A DNA stretch of 64,000 bases. It comes from Stenotrophomonas acidaminiphila. Its GTDB lineage: Bacteria > Pseudomonadota > Gammaproteobacteria > Xanthomonadales > Xanthomonadaceae. Position numbers and translations under genes: made by a program. A model generated the notes under the pieces. It was not told the DNA's origin. It saw only the letters and a list, made by a program, of their open reading frames with translations, and made no database searches. The stretch spans positions 2,898,501 to 2,962,500 of the forward strand of contig CP019797.1 of NCBI GenBank assembly GCA_002951995.1. Direction: 5' to 3'. Positions within the stretch are counted from its first letter, which is position 1; each line of letters starts with the position of its first letter. Positions 16,332 to 24,364 of this stretch are shown piece by piece.

Positions 16332-16364
16332 TGCCGCTTTTGCGGGCTCGCCCGGGGAATACTC

Positions 16365-17663
16365 ATGGTCGAAGGTTTGGGCAGGATCGGCTTCGGCCTG
16401 TTCGGTCTGGCGGTGCTGATCGGCATCACCTGGCTGTTTTCCAACAACAAGAAGGCAGTGGACTGGAAGCTGGTCGCCACCGGCATCAGCCTGCAGATCG
16501 CCTTCGCCGCGCTGGTGCTGCTGGTACCGGGCGGGCGCGACGTGTTCGACTGGCTGGGCCAGGGCTTCGTCAAGATCCTCAGCTACGTCAACGAAGGCTC
16601 CAGCTTCATTTTCGGCAGCCTGATGGACGTGCCCAAGTACGGCTTCATCTTCGCCTTCCAGGTGCTGCCGACCATCATTTTCTTCTCGGCGCTGATGGGC
16701 GTGCTCTACCACGTCGGGGTGATGCAGGCGGTGGTCAAGGTCATGGCCTGGGCGATCACCAAGGTGATGCGGGTGTCCGGCGCGGAAACCACCAGCGTCT
16801 GCGCCAGCGTGTTCATCGGCCAGACCGAGGCGCCGCTGACCGTGCGCCCCTACATCCCCAAGATGACCCAGTCCGAGCTGATCACGATGATGATCGGCGG
16901 CATGGCGCACATCGCCGGTGGCGTGCTGGCGGCCTACGTGGGCATGCTCGGCGGCGGCGACCCGGTGGCACAGGCGTTCTACGCCAAGCACCTGCTGGCG
17001 GCCTCGATCATGGCCGCGCCGGCCACGCTGGTGATCGCCAAGCTGCTGGTGCCCGAGACCGGCACCCCACTGACCCGCGGCACGGTGAAGATGGAAGTGG
17101 AGAAGACCTCGTCCAACATCATCGACGCCGCTGCCGCCGGCGCCGGCGACGGCCTCAAGCTGGCGCTGAACATCGGCGCCATGCTGCTGGCCTTCATCGC
17201 CCTGATCGCGCTGCTCAACGCGCCGCTGACCTGGCTGGGCGAAGTGACCGGGCTGGCCCAGGCCATCGGCAAGCCGACCAACCTGGCCACCATCTTCGGC
17301 TACGTGCTGGCGCCGATCGCATGGGTGATCGGCACGCCGTGGGCCGATGCCACCACCGTGGGTTCGCTGATCGGCCAGAAGGTGGTGATCAACGAATTCG
17401 TGGCCTACCTGCAGCTGTCGGAGATCATCAAGGGCAATGTCGCCGGGGTCACCCTCAGCGACGAAGGCCGCCTGATCGCCACCTACGCGCTGTGCGGCTT
17501 CGCCAACTTCAGTTCGATCGCCATCCAGATCGGCGGCATCGGCGGGCTGGCCCCGGACCGTCGCCACGACCTGGCCAAGTTCGGCCTGCGCGCGGTGCTG
17601 GGCGGCACCATCGCCACGCTGATGACGGCCACCATCGCCGGCGTGCTCAGCCACTTCGGCTGA
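16365..17663 (+). CDS. concentrative nucleoside transporter (NupC/CNT family)
   Basis: A 432-residue polytopic protein with about ten hydrophobic segments. CNT signature blocks are KYGFIFAFQVLPTIIFFSALMG (in two parts: KYGFIFAFQVLPTI, IFFSALMG), then GAETTSVCASVFIGQTEAPL and RPYIPKMTQSEL, and AGVTLSDEGRLIATYALCGF near the C-terminus. CNT proteins import nucleosides with H+ or Na+. A ribokinase-type gene starts 55 bp downstream, so the pair looks like a nucleoside or ribose salvage operon. Confidence 0.94.
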   Translation: MVEGLGRIGFGLFGLAVLIGITWLFSNNKKAVDWKLVATGISLQIAFAALVLLVPGGRDVFDWLGQGFVKILSYVNEGSSFIFGSLMDVPKYGFIFAFQVLPTIIFFSALMGVLYHVGVMQAVVKVMAWAITKVMRVSGAETTSVCASVFIGQTEAPLTVRPYIPKMTQSELITMMIGGMAHIAGGVLAAYVGMLGGGDPVAQAFYAKHLLAASIMAAPATLVIAKLLVPETGTPLTRGTVKMEVEKTSSNIIDAAAAGAGDGLKLALNIGAMLLAFIALIALLNAPLTWLGEVTGLAQAIGKPTNLATIFGYVLAPIAWVIGTPWADATTVGSLIGQKVVINEFVAYLQLSEIIKGNVAGVTLSDEGRLIATYALCGFANFSSIAIQIGGIGGLAPDRRHDLAKFGLRAVLGGTIATLMTATIAGVLSHFG

Positions 17664-17718
17664 GCACGCGCGCTCCCCCTTCGGCTCCCCCAAAGCCACC
17701 TGAAGAGAAATTGATTCC

Positions 17719-18672
17719 ATGAAGTCTGTTGTTGTTGCCGGTTCCTTCAATGTCGACCACGTCTGGCGCTGCGATGCCCTGCCCGCGCCGGGGGCGACCA
17801 TTGCCGGGCGCTACAGCACCGGTCCCGGCGGCAAGGGCTTCAACCAGGCGGTGGCCGCGCGCCGTGCCGGCGCCGGCATCACCTTCGTCTGCGCGCTGGG
17901 CGATGACGCCGGTGGCGCGCTGGCCCGGCAGCTGGCCGCGGCCGACGGCATCGTGCTGGCCGCCGAGGCCAGCGGCGAACCCACCGGCACCGCCGGCATC
18001 TACGTGGACAGCCGCGGCCGCAATTCGATCGTCATCGGCCCCGGCGCCAATGCCTCGCTGAGCACCGGCTTCATGGCCGCCAACGCCGGGCTGATCGGCG
18101 CTGCCGGGGTGCTGCTGGCGCAGCTGGAGTCGCCGGTGGAGTCGATCGAGGCGGCGCTGGCCATCGCCCGCGAGGCCGGCGTGCTGACCGTGCTCAACGC
18201 CGCCCCGGCCAACGCGCCGTCGAGCATCGGCCTGCTCAAGCTGGCCGACGTGCTGACCCCGAACGAAACCGAGTTCGCCGCCCTGCTCGGCCGCCATGTC
18301 GGCGAGCGGGTGGAGGCCGACGACGTGGCGGCGCTGGATGGCGCCAGCCTGCACGCGCTGTGCCGCAAGCTGTCCGGCAACACCGTGGTGGTCACCCTCG
18401 GCGCGGTCGGCGTGTTCGTCTCGCATGACGAGGAGCGCCTGCGCGGCGACAGCCAGCCCTACTACCGGGTGGCTGCCGAGCCGGCGCAGGTGGTCGATAC
18501 CACCGGTGCCGGCGACGCCTTCAACGGCGCCCTGGCGGCCTCGCTGGCACAGGCCCCGGACGCGGCCTTCATCAAGCACGTGCGCTTCGCCAACCAGTAC
18601 GCCGCCCGCTCCACCGAGAGCGAAGGCGCCGCCGCGGCGATGCCGCGGATGACCCCGGCCGACGCCGCCTGA
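17719..18672 (+). CDS. rbsK: PfkB-family ribokinase-like sugar kinase
   Basis: A 317-residue PfkB kinase. Substrate and nucleotide motifs are in order: GSFNVDHVWRCDALPAPG (N-term), the GG motif GPGGKGFNQAVAARRAGA near residue 35, NAAPAN near 158, LTPNETE near 180, and the catalytic anion-hole motif DTTGAGDAFNGALAASLA near 257. This pattern is ribokinase-type, but adenosine- or other nucleoside-kinase activity cannot be excluded, especially behind a nucleoside transporter. The RBS is GAAGAGA about 10 bp upstream. Confidence 0.85.
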   Translation: MKSVVVAGSFNVDHVWRCDALPAPGATIAGRYSTGPGGKGFNQAVAARRAGAGITFVCALGDDAGGALARQLAAADGIVLAAEASGEPTGTAGIYVDSRGRNSIVIGPGANASLSTGFMAANAGLIGAAGVLLAQLESPVESIEAALAIAREAGVLTVLNAAPANAPSSIGLLKLADVLTPNETEFAALLGRHVGERVEADDVAALDGASLHALCRKLSGNTVVVTLGAVGVFVSHDEERLRGDSQPYYRVAAEPAQVVDTTGAGDAFNGALAASLAQAPDAAFIKHVRFANQYAARSTESEGAAAAMPRMTPADAA

Positions 18673-18820
18673 GCCCGCGCACCGCCGCTGCGCTGGCCGC
18701 CCGCGGCGGCACGGCGGGGGCGGGGCACCGCCACCGGCAAACCGGATGAGCGCTGAAGTCACGCCCGCGCGACGGGCCGGCGCCGGCATCGGCGCCGCGC
18801 CGGGCACTACAATGCGCCGC

Positions 18821-19825
18821 ATGCAGATCGGCCCCTACACCATCGCACCCAACGTGGTGCTCGCGCCCATGGCCGGCGTCACCGACAAACCGTTCCGGCA
18901 GCTGTGCAAGCGGCTCGGCGCGGGCCTGGCCGCCTCGGAGATGACCATCTCCGACCCGCGATTCTGGAATACCCGCAAGTCCATCCACCGCATGGACCAT
19001 GCCGGCGAGCCGGCACCGATCAGCGTGCAGATCGCCGGCACCGAGCCGCGGCAGCTGGCCGAGGCGGCGCGCTACAACGTCGACCACGGCGCGCAGATCA
19101 TCGACATCAACATGGGCTGCCCGGCCAAGAAGGTGTGCAATGCCTGGGCCGGCTCGGCGCTGATGCGCGACGAGGCGCTGGTGGCGCGCATCCTGGAGGC
19201 GGTGGTGGGTGCGGTGGACGTGCCGGTCACGCTGAAGATCCGCACCGGCTGGTGCGCGCAGGTGCGCAACGCGCCGGCCATCGCCCGCATCGCCCAGGAC
19301 AGCGGCATCGCCGCGCTGGCGGTGCACGGCCGCACCCGCGACCAGCACTACACCGGCACCGCCGAGTACGACACCATCGCCGCGATCAAGGCCATGCTGG
19401 ACATCCCGGTGCTGGCCAACGGCGACGTCGATTCCCCGCGCAAGGCCGCGCAGGTGCTGGCGCATACCGGCGCCGACGCGGTGATGGTCGGCCGCGCCGC
19501 GCAGGGCCGGCCGTGGATCTTCCGCGAGATCGCCCACTACCTGGCCACCGGCGAGGAGTTGCCGCCGCCGTCGCTGGAAGAGGTGCGCGACATCCTGCTC
19601 GGGCACCTGACCGACCTGCACGCGTTCTACGGCGAACCGCAGGGCGTGCGCATCGCCCGCAAGCACCTGGGCTGGTACGCGAAGGACCGGCCCGAACACA
19701 CCGATGAACAGCGCGCGGCGTTCCGCGCCGTGGTCAACACCGCCGAGAGCGCCGACGCGCAGCTGCGGCTGACCCGCGACTACTTCGACGGGCTGATCGC
19801 CGCGCAGCCGCTGGCCGCGGCCTGA
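18821..19825 (+). CDS. dusB: tRNA-dihydrouridine synthase B
   Basis: A 334-residue FMN enzyme that reduces uridine to dihydrouridine in the tRNA D-loop. It opens MQIGPYTIAPNVVLAPMAGVTDKPFR, where the start at 18821 matches family N-termini; an ATG nine bases earlier is possible. Other marks are IIDINMGCPAKKVCNAWAGSAL with the catalytic cysteine, DVPVTLKIRTGW, and GADAVMVGRAAQGRPWIF. The closest pattern is DusB. In many gammaproteobacteria fis follows dusB; here a repeat cluster follows instead. Confidence 0.93.
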   Translation: MQIGPYTIAPNVVLAPMAGVTDKPFRQLCKRLGAGLAASEMTISDPRFWNTRKSIHRMDHAGEPAPISVQIAGTEPRQLAEAARYNVDHGAQIIDINMGCPAKKVCNAWAGSALMRDEALVARILEAVVGAVDVPVTLKIRTGWCAQVRNAPAIARIAQDSGIAALAVHGRTRDQHYTGTAEYDTIAAIKAMLDIPVLANGDVDSPRKAAQVLAHTGADAVMVGRAAQGRPWIFREIAHYLATGEELPPPSLEEVRDILLGHLTDLHAFYGEPQGVRIARKHLGWYAKDRPEHTDEQRAAFRAVVNTAESADAQLRLTRDYFDGLIAAQPLAAA

Positions 19826-20160
19826 CGGGCGATCCCCGTAGATGCGGGGCTTGCCCCGCATGCAACCAATCCCGCGGATGCGGTGGCTGGCCGCGCATGC
19901 AACCAATCCCGTAGATGCGGGGCTTGCCCCGCATGTGGCGTTCCCGGGAGCCTGCGTGCGGGGCAAGCCCCGCACCTACGGCCTCGATCCGCAACGGAGA
20001 CCCTCGATCCCTGGCCTGTGCCCGGCACGGCCGCCAACCCGCGGGGCCGCGTTCCGGCAGGCCAAGCCGGAACGGAGCGCGGCCACCGGGCACAACAGAA
20101 AGGCCCGCCAGCAGAGCCGGCGGGCCTGGATCGGCGCGGGGGAGGAGCACGCCGGAAGGC
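19826..20160. repeat. GTAG-headed REP cluster in a gene-free stretch
   Basis: Between dusB and the convergent nitroreductase gene are four related units of about 25 bp. 19838-19863 is GTAGATGCGGGGCTTGCCCC plus GCATGC. 19874-19900 is a diverged copy starting GCGG. 19911-19935 is a second near-identical GTAG unit. 19953-19979 is an inverted copy ending CTAC. The first three are separated by the direct repeat AACCAATCCC. GTAG-headed palindromes are typical REP elements of Xanthomonadaceae (SMAG type in Stenotrophomonas). The remainder (19980-20160) shows no gene; an inverted pair GCCCGCC/GGCGGGC near 20102-20127 may act as terminator for the nitroreductase gene or for dusB. Confidence 0.75.
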
Positions 20161-20760
20161 TCAGGCGAAGACCTTGAAGCGGGCCTCGTCCTCCATGTAG
20201 CTCTTCTCGCCGATGGCGGCTTCGTGGGAGCCGAACGGCATCTGCGCGCGCAGCTGCCAGTTGCCGGCAATGCCCCATTCGCGGTGCACGGCCTCGTCCA
20301 CCACCGGGTTGTAATGCTGCAGGCTGGCGCCGATGCCGGCCTCGGCCAGCGCCGTCCACACCGCGAACTGGGCGATGCCGTTGGCGTGTTCGGCCCACAC
20401 CGGGAAGTTGTCGGCGTACAGCGGGAACTGGTCCTGCAGGCCGCGGGTCACGTCCACGTCATTGAAGAACAGCACGGTGCCGGCGCCGGCGGCGAAGCTG
20501 TCCAGCTTGCCCTCGGTGGCGGCGAACGCGGCGGCCGGCACGATCGGGCGCAGCGCGTCCTTGACCAGCTCCCAGAACTTCACGCTCTGCGCCCCGTGCA
20601 GGATCAGCGCGCGGGTCGGCTGCGAATTGAAGGCCGACGGCGCCTCGCGCACGGCGTGCTTGATCAGGTCGGTGACCTGGTCCTGGCCGATGGGCAGGGT
20701 GCGGCCGAGCGCGTACTGGGAACGGCGCTGCTTGTACAGGGCGATGGCTTGGCTGTTCAT
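20161..20760 (-). CDS. nitroreductase family protein (Frm2-like)
   Basis: A 199-residue FMN-dependent oxidoreductase-type protein: YKQRRSQYALGRTLPIGQDQ at the N-terminus, then HAVREAPSAFNSQPTRALIL, and WTALAEAGIGASLQHYNPVVDE toward the C-terminus. The pattern matches the small nitroreductase group related to yeast Frm2/Hbn1. The natural substrate is unknown; such genes are often induced by electrophiles or oxidants. The start at 20760 has GGAG-type bases close upstream (GGAGTCACC). A strong inverted repeat spanning a candidate -10 lies 70-115 bp upstream. Confidence 0.9.
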   Translation of the reverse strand: MNSQAIALYKQRRSQYALGRTLPIGQDQVTDLIKHAVREAPSAFNSQPTRALILHGAQSVKFWELVKDALRPIVPAAAFAATEGKLDSFAAGAGTVLFFNDVDVTRGLQDQFPLYADNFPVWAEHANGIAQFAVWTALAEAGIGASLQHYNPVVDEAVHREWGIAGNWQLRAQMPFGSHEAAIGEKSYMEDEARFKVFA

Positions 20761-20830
20761 GGTGACTCCGGAAGGAAGGAAAGCCGGCAAGGCGGCCATT
20801 CGTGGAATGGGCGCCAGTGTAATTGCCAAC

Positions 20831-20875
20831 AAATTCAGAACAAACACTATAAAAATCACAATTTGTTCTAAATTT
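20831..20875 (-). promoter_or_regulatory. 14-bp inverted repeat operator upstream of the nitroreductase gene
   Basis: The arms AAATTCAGAACAAA (20831-20844) and TTTGTTCTAAATTT (20862-20875) are inverted copies with one mismatch and a 17-bp spacer, in the most AT-rich patch of the window. The minus-strand hexamer TATAGT (20846-20851) in the spacer is a plausible -10. This geometry suits a dimeric repressor such as an HxlR, MarR or TetR type; no such gene is adjacent. Confidence 0.65.
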
Positions 20876-20906
20876 GAAAATAAAGCCCTTTTCCGGAATC
20901 TCCCGC

Positions 20907-21968
20907 CTAGCCGCCCGTCACCTCCGCCGCCGGCATCACGCCCTCATCGTTCCATATACGGTGCCAGACCTGCGCCAGCCGCTGCTCCAGCACCGCGCGC
21001 CCACCGGCATCGCGATACACGGGCCGCAGCTGCCGCGGCGGGATCGCCTCCCAGCGCCCGCCCTGCCCGCGGGCCACGGCGAAGCTGAAGTTGTAGTCCG
21101 GCTCCAGGCCCATGCGCAGGTCGCTGAGCACCAGTTCGCCATCGCGCACCTGCGCGCGCATGAAACCGCGGTTGAACCAGTGCAGCCGCGCCACCGCCGG
21201 GATCGACTGCGCCTGGCGCAGCGCCTGCACATTGGACGGGTAACCGCTGAAGCGCATGGGCCCGTGGTCGGCCCACAGCGAGCGGTCGCCGACCACGTAG
21301 CCCTGCGGGGTCATCGCCACCACCCGCCACAGCAGCGTGTTGAACGGCATCGGTACCGAGAACCGCGGCGCGCCGGCCAGCCCCATCGCCGCCAGCGCGC
21401 GGTCGGCATCGCGCTCGACCAGATGCTTGGCCAGCAGCGACCAGCCCAGGTACCCGCAGCTGAGCACCAGCCCGGCGACCAGCGCGCGCTGCGCCAGCGG
21501 CCGCGCCCGCGCGAACCACGCCACCACGCAGGCCAGCGCCAGCCACACGGTATACAGCGGGTCGATGATGAACACGCTCGACCACATCGTCGGGTGCGGC
21601 ATCAGCGGCCACCACAGCTGCGTGCCGTAGACGGTGAACGCGTCCAGCAGCGGATGGGTGACCAGCGCCAGCACCATCGCCCACCACCAGCGCGCGGGCG
21701 CCTGCGCCACCCGGCCATGGCCGAAGCGCCGGTACAGCCACCAGATCAGCGTGCCCAGCAGCGGCAGCACGAACAGCGAATGGCTGAAACTGCGGTGCAC
21801 CGTCATCAGGCTCACCGGGTCGCGGGTGAAGGCGATGATCAGCAGCCCGTCGAGATCGGGCAGCGTGCCCAGCGCGGCACCGGCGAGCAGCGCCGCGCGG
21901 CGGTGGCCGGCCGGGGCGATGGCGGCGGCGATGGCGCCGCCGAGGACGATCTGGCTGAGGGAATCCAT
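20907..21968 (-). CDS. DUF457/YdjM-family membrane-bound metal-dependent hydrolase-like protein
   Basis: A 353-residue protein. The N-terminal half has about five membrane helices and the family His/Asp motifs: MDSLSQIVLGGAIAAA, LGTLPDLDGL, VHRSFSHSLFVLPLLG, ALVTHPLLDAFTVYGTQLWWP. These residues resemble the metal-binding pattern of YdjM/YfhO-type proteins annotated as inner-membrane metal-dependent hydrolases. The C-terminal half (about 190-353) is soluble and unrecognised. No substrate is known. It stands alone between a GTAG repeat and the nitroreductase promoter. Confidence 0.85.
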   Translation of the reverse strand: MDSLSQIVLGGAIAAAIAPAGHRRAALLAGAALGTLPDLDGLLIIAFTRDPVSLMTVHRSFSHSLFVLPLLGTLIWWLYRRFGHGRVAQAPARWWWAMVLALVTHPLLDAFTVYGTQLWWPLMPHPTMWSSVFIIDPLYTVWLALACVVAWFARARPLAQRALVAGLVLSCGYLGWSLLAKHLVERDADRALAAMGLAGAPRFSVPMPFNTLLWRVVAMTPQGYVVGDRSLWADHGPMRFSGYPSNVQALRQAQSIPAVARLHWFNRGFMRAQVRDGELVLSDLRMGLEPDYNFSFAVARGQGGRWEAIPPRQLRPVYRDAGGRAVLEQRLAQVWHRIWNDEGVMPAAEVTGG

Positions 21969-21992
21969 CGCCGCATTATGCCGGGCCCTGCC

Positions 21993-22062
21993 GTGGATGC
22001 AGGGCTTGCCCTGCAGGGCGCATCCGCGGCCGCCCCCGGTGCCGGGCGGGCCCGGCAGCTAC
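21993..22062. repeat. GTGG/CTAC REP pair between DUF457 gene and ABC permease
   Basis: 21993-22016 reads GTGGATGCAGGGCTTGCCCT then GCAG, a diverged copy of the GTAG unit found after dusB. 22041-22062 is an inverted palindrome (GCCGGG/CCCGGC) ending CTAC. The CTAC supplies the TAG stop of the permease gene, read on the minus strand. Same family as the repeats at 2871 and 19838. Confidence 0.6.
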
Positions 22063-23183
22063 CCCGGACGGTGGCGTGGCGGCCGCGCGCGCAGCCGCCA
22101 CGCCGCCAGCGCAGCGTACAGCAGCGCCAGCAACAGCAGGTTGAGCAGTTCGCCGCCGACCTCGGGCACCCGCGCGCCCATCTGCTGGGTGCGCACGATG
22201 GCGTTGATGCCCGCGGTAGTCGGCAACAGCTTGGCCAGCGCCACCAGTGCCGCTGGCGACGCCACCGCCGGCCACGACAGGTTGGACAGGAAGAACAGCG
22301 GGATCGAAACCCCGGTGACGTACTGGAAGGCGCGCTCGCGGGTACTGAAGAAGCTGCCGACGAACAGACCGAACGCCACCGACGCCAGCGCGAACAGCAG
22401 CACCGCCAGCAACAGGCCGGGCACGTTGCCGCCACGCGGGTAGTCCTGCACCCAGGCGTTGAAGCCGGCGTAGTAGAGCAGCCCGGCCACCGCCACCAGG
22501 GTGAAGGCCGCGGCCATGCCCAGCAGCGCCGGCGCCGCCACCTGCAGGCGCTGCCCCGACTGCGCGCGACGGGTACCCAGCAGCACGCCGATGCCCAGCA
22601 GCAGGGTCTGGTGCACGATCAGCTCGGCCACGCCCGGCACCACGCTGCTGCCGTAGCCCTCGCGGGTGTTGTACAGCGGCCGCTGCACCAGTTCGAGCGG
22701 TGCCGCCAGCGGCGGCCCCATGAAGCCGGCCTGGCGCACCGCCTGGTCGCGGCCGAAGGCGCCGATGCCCTCGGCCAGCCCGCCCAGGATGGCGCTGGCG
22801 CGGCCCAGGTAGGCGCCATTGCCCAGCAACACCAGCTGGCCGCTGCCACCGCGCAGGATGTCGCGCTCCAGCCGCGCCGGGATCAGCACGATGCCGTCGA
22901 CCTGGCCGGCTTCCAGCTGCGCGCGCGCCTGCGCCAGGTCGCGCGGCTGGGTCGCCACCCGCACCGCGCGCAGCGCGTCGACATGCCGGACCAGCGCGCG
23001 GCTGGTGGCGCTGCGGTCGGCGTCGACCACCGCCAGCGGCAGGTCGCTGGCGACCTGGTGACGGTAGGCCGCCGGGTAGAAGAACGAATACAACAGCACC
23101 GCGCCGATCATCACCGTGCGCGCGGCCGAGTCGGCGAACACCGCCTGCAGCGTCGCGCGGAAGCTGGCGGCGACCCGGCTCAT
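22059..23183 (-). CDS. ABC-2 type transporter permease (second permease)
   Basis: A 374-residue inner-membrane protein with the ABC-2 permease layout: one N-terminal helix (TVMIGAVLLYSFFYP), a large periplasmic domain of about 130 residues (LPLAVVDADRSATSRALVRH), then five C-terminal helices with LFFLSNLSWP and LLPTTAGINAIVRTQQMGA. It resembles YhhJ/YbhR-type permeases. It overlaps the upstream permease by four bases (ATGA), and its TAG stop lies in a GTAG repeat head. No ATPase gene is present in the operon. Confidence 0.9.
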   Translation of the reverse strand: MSRVAASFRATLQAVFADSAARTVMIGAVLLYSFFYPAAYRHQVASDLPLAVVDADRSATSRALVRHVDALRAVRVATQPRDLAQARAQLEAGQVDGIVLIPARLERDILRGGSGQLVLLGNGAYLGRASAILGGLAEGIGAFGRDQAVRQAGFMGPPLAAPLELVQRPLYNTREGYGSSVVPGVAELIVHQTLLLGIGVLLGTRRAQSGQRLQVAAPALLGMAAAFTLVAVAGLLYYAGFNAWVQDYPRGGNVPGLLLAVLLFALASVAFGLFVGSFFSTRERAFQYVTGVSIPLFFLSNLSWPAVASPAALVALAKLLPTTAGINAIVRTQQMGARVPEVGGELLNLLLLALLYAALAAWRLRARPPRHRPG

Positions 23184-24364
23184 GCCGGCACCGGCACCGG
23201 CGGCGCGGCGCGGCGCGCGGCCCGGGCCAGCAGCAGCGCACCACCGGCACCGGCCACCGCCGCCATCAGCGCCAGCACGCCCAGCGGACGCAGCGACACC
23301 GTCCACGGCGAGCCCATGAACAGCTGCTGCATCTGCAGCTGGACATACGCGGTGAGCGGCAGCAGCGCATTCCACACGCGGGTGAACAGCGGCGCCGCCA
23401 CCACCGGGAAGGTGGCGCCGGAGAACGCCAGCGCGGTGCCGATGCTCAGCCCGACCAGCGACAGCCCGGTGCACATGTCGCGGGTGAGGGCGATGAACAG
23501 CAGCGCGAAGCAGCAGCACGCCAGGTAGAACAGCGGCTGGGCCAGCAACAGCAGCCACACGCTGCCGGCCACGCCGTCGCCACGCACGTAGGCCACGTAC
23601 AGCACGCCGAAAGCGCCGTACAGCGAGAACACCGCCACGTAGGGCAGCAGCTTGCCGGCGATGGCGGCCCAAGGCCGCCGCCCCAGCCAGGTGGCCAGCA
23701 GGCCGTCGCGGCGCTCGCGGCCGAAGGCGCCGCCGGCCGCCAGTGCCGCGAGCAGCGACAGCACCGCCGGGAAGATCAGCGGCAGCAGGAACAGTTCGTA
23801 GCTGCGCGCCGGGTTGTACAGCACCGTGGCCTGCACCGTCACCGGCGCGGCGCGCAGGCGCGCCGGCCCGGCCTGCAGGCCGATCCGTTCCTTCAGCATG
23901 CGCGCGTTGTACGCGGCCACCGCGTCGGCGATGTCGCGCGCGGCCGATTGCCCGGTGGCCAGGTAGGTGGCGTTGTAGAACGCGTAGACCGGTGCCGGTT
24001 CGCCGCGCAGCGCGCGCCGGCTCATGTCGGCCGGCAGCAGCACGATGGCGAACACCTCCAGCGCGCGCAGCTGCGCCTGTGCCTGTTGCAGTGACGCCGG
24101 CTGGGCGACCAGCGCCACCCCGGGGCTGGCATCGATGGCGCGCGCCAGCGCGCGGCTGTCGGCGCTGCCGTCCAGGTCCACCAGCGCCACCGGCAGCTGG
24201 CGCAGCACCGCGCCGGAGAACAGCGCCATCATCAGCAGCATGAGCAGCAGCGGCACCAGCGTGACCAGTGCCAGTTCCCAGCGGTCCTCGCGCCAGTGGC
24301 GCAGTTCGCGCCGCAGCGACGCGGCGAACGCGGCGCCGCTGCCCGGCGTCAGCCCTGCGGCCAT
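23180..24364 (-). CDS. ABC-2 type transporter permease (first permease)
   Basis: A 394-residue permease with an N-terminal helix (LALVTLVPLLLMLLMMALFSG), the periplasmic segment LPVALVDLDGSADSRALARAI, and a C-terminal block of helices including VLSLLAALAAGGAFGRERRDG and LSIGTALAFSGATFPV. The latter is a conserved ABC-2 feature, as is QLQMQQLFMGSPW near the end. It begins inside the last codons of the HlyD gene (16-bp overlap). It is related in sequence to the following permease; the two presumably form a heterodimer. Without a cognate ATPase nearby, the complete pump cannot be assembled from this operon alone. Confidence 0.9.
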   Translation of the reverse strand: MAAGLTPGSGAAFAASLRRELRHWREDRWELALVTLVPLLLMLLMMALFSGAVLRQLPVALVDLDGSADSRALARAIDASPGVALVAQPASLQQAQAQLRALEVFAIVLLPADMSRRALRGEPAPVYAFYNATYLATGQSAARDIADAVAAYNARMLKERIGLQAGPARLRAAPVTVQATVLYNPARSYELFLLPLIFPAVLSLLAALAAGGAFGRERRDGLLATWLGRRPWAAIAGKLLPYVAVFSLYGAFGVLYVAYVRGDGVAGSVWLLLLAQPLFYLACCCFALLFIALTRDMCTGLSLVGLSIGTALAFSGATFPVVAAPLFTRVWNALLPLTAYVQLQMQQLFMGSPWTVSLRPLGVLALMAAVAGAGGALLLARAARRAAPPVPVPA

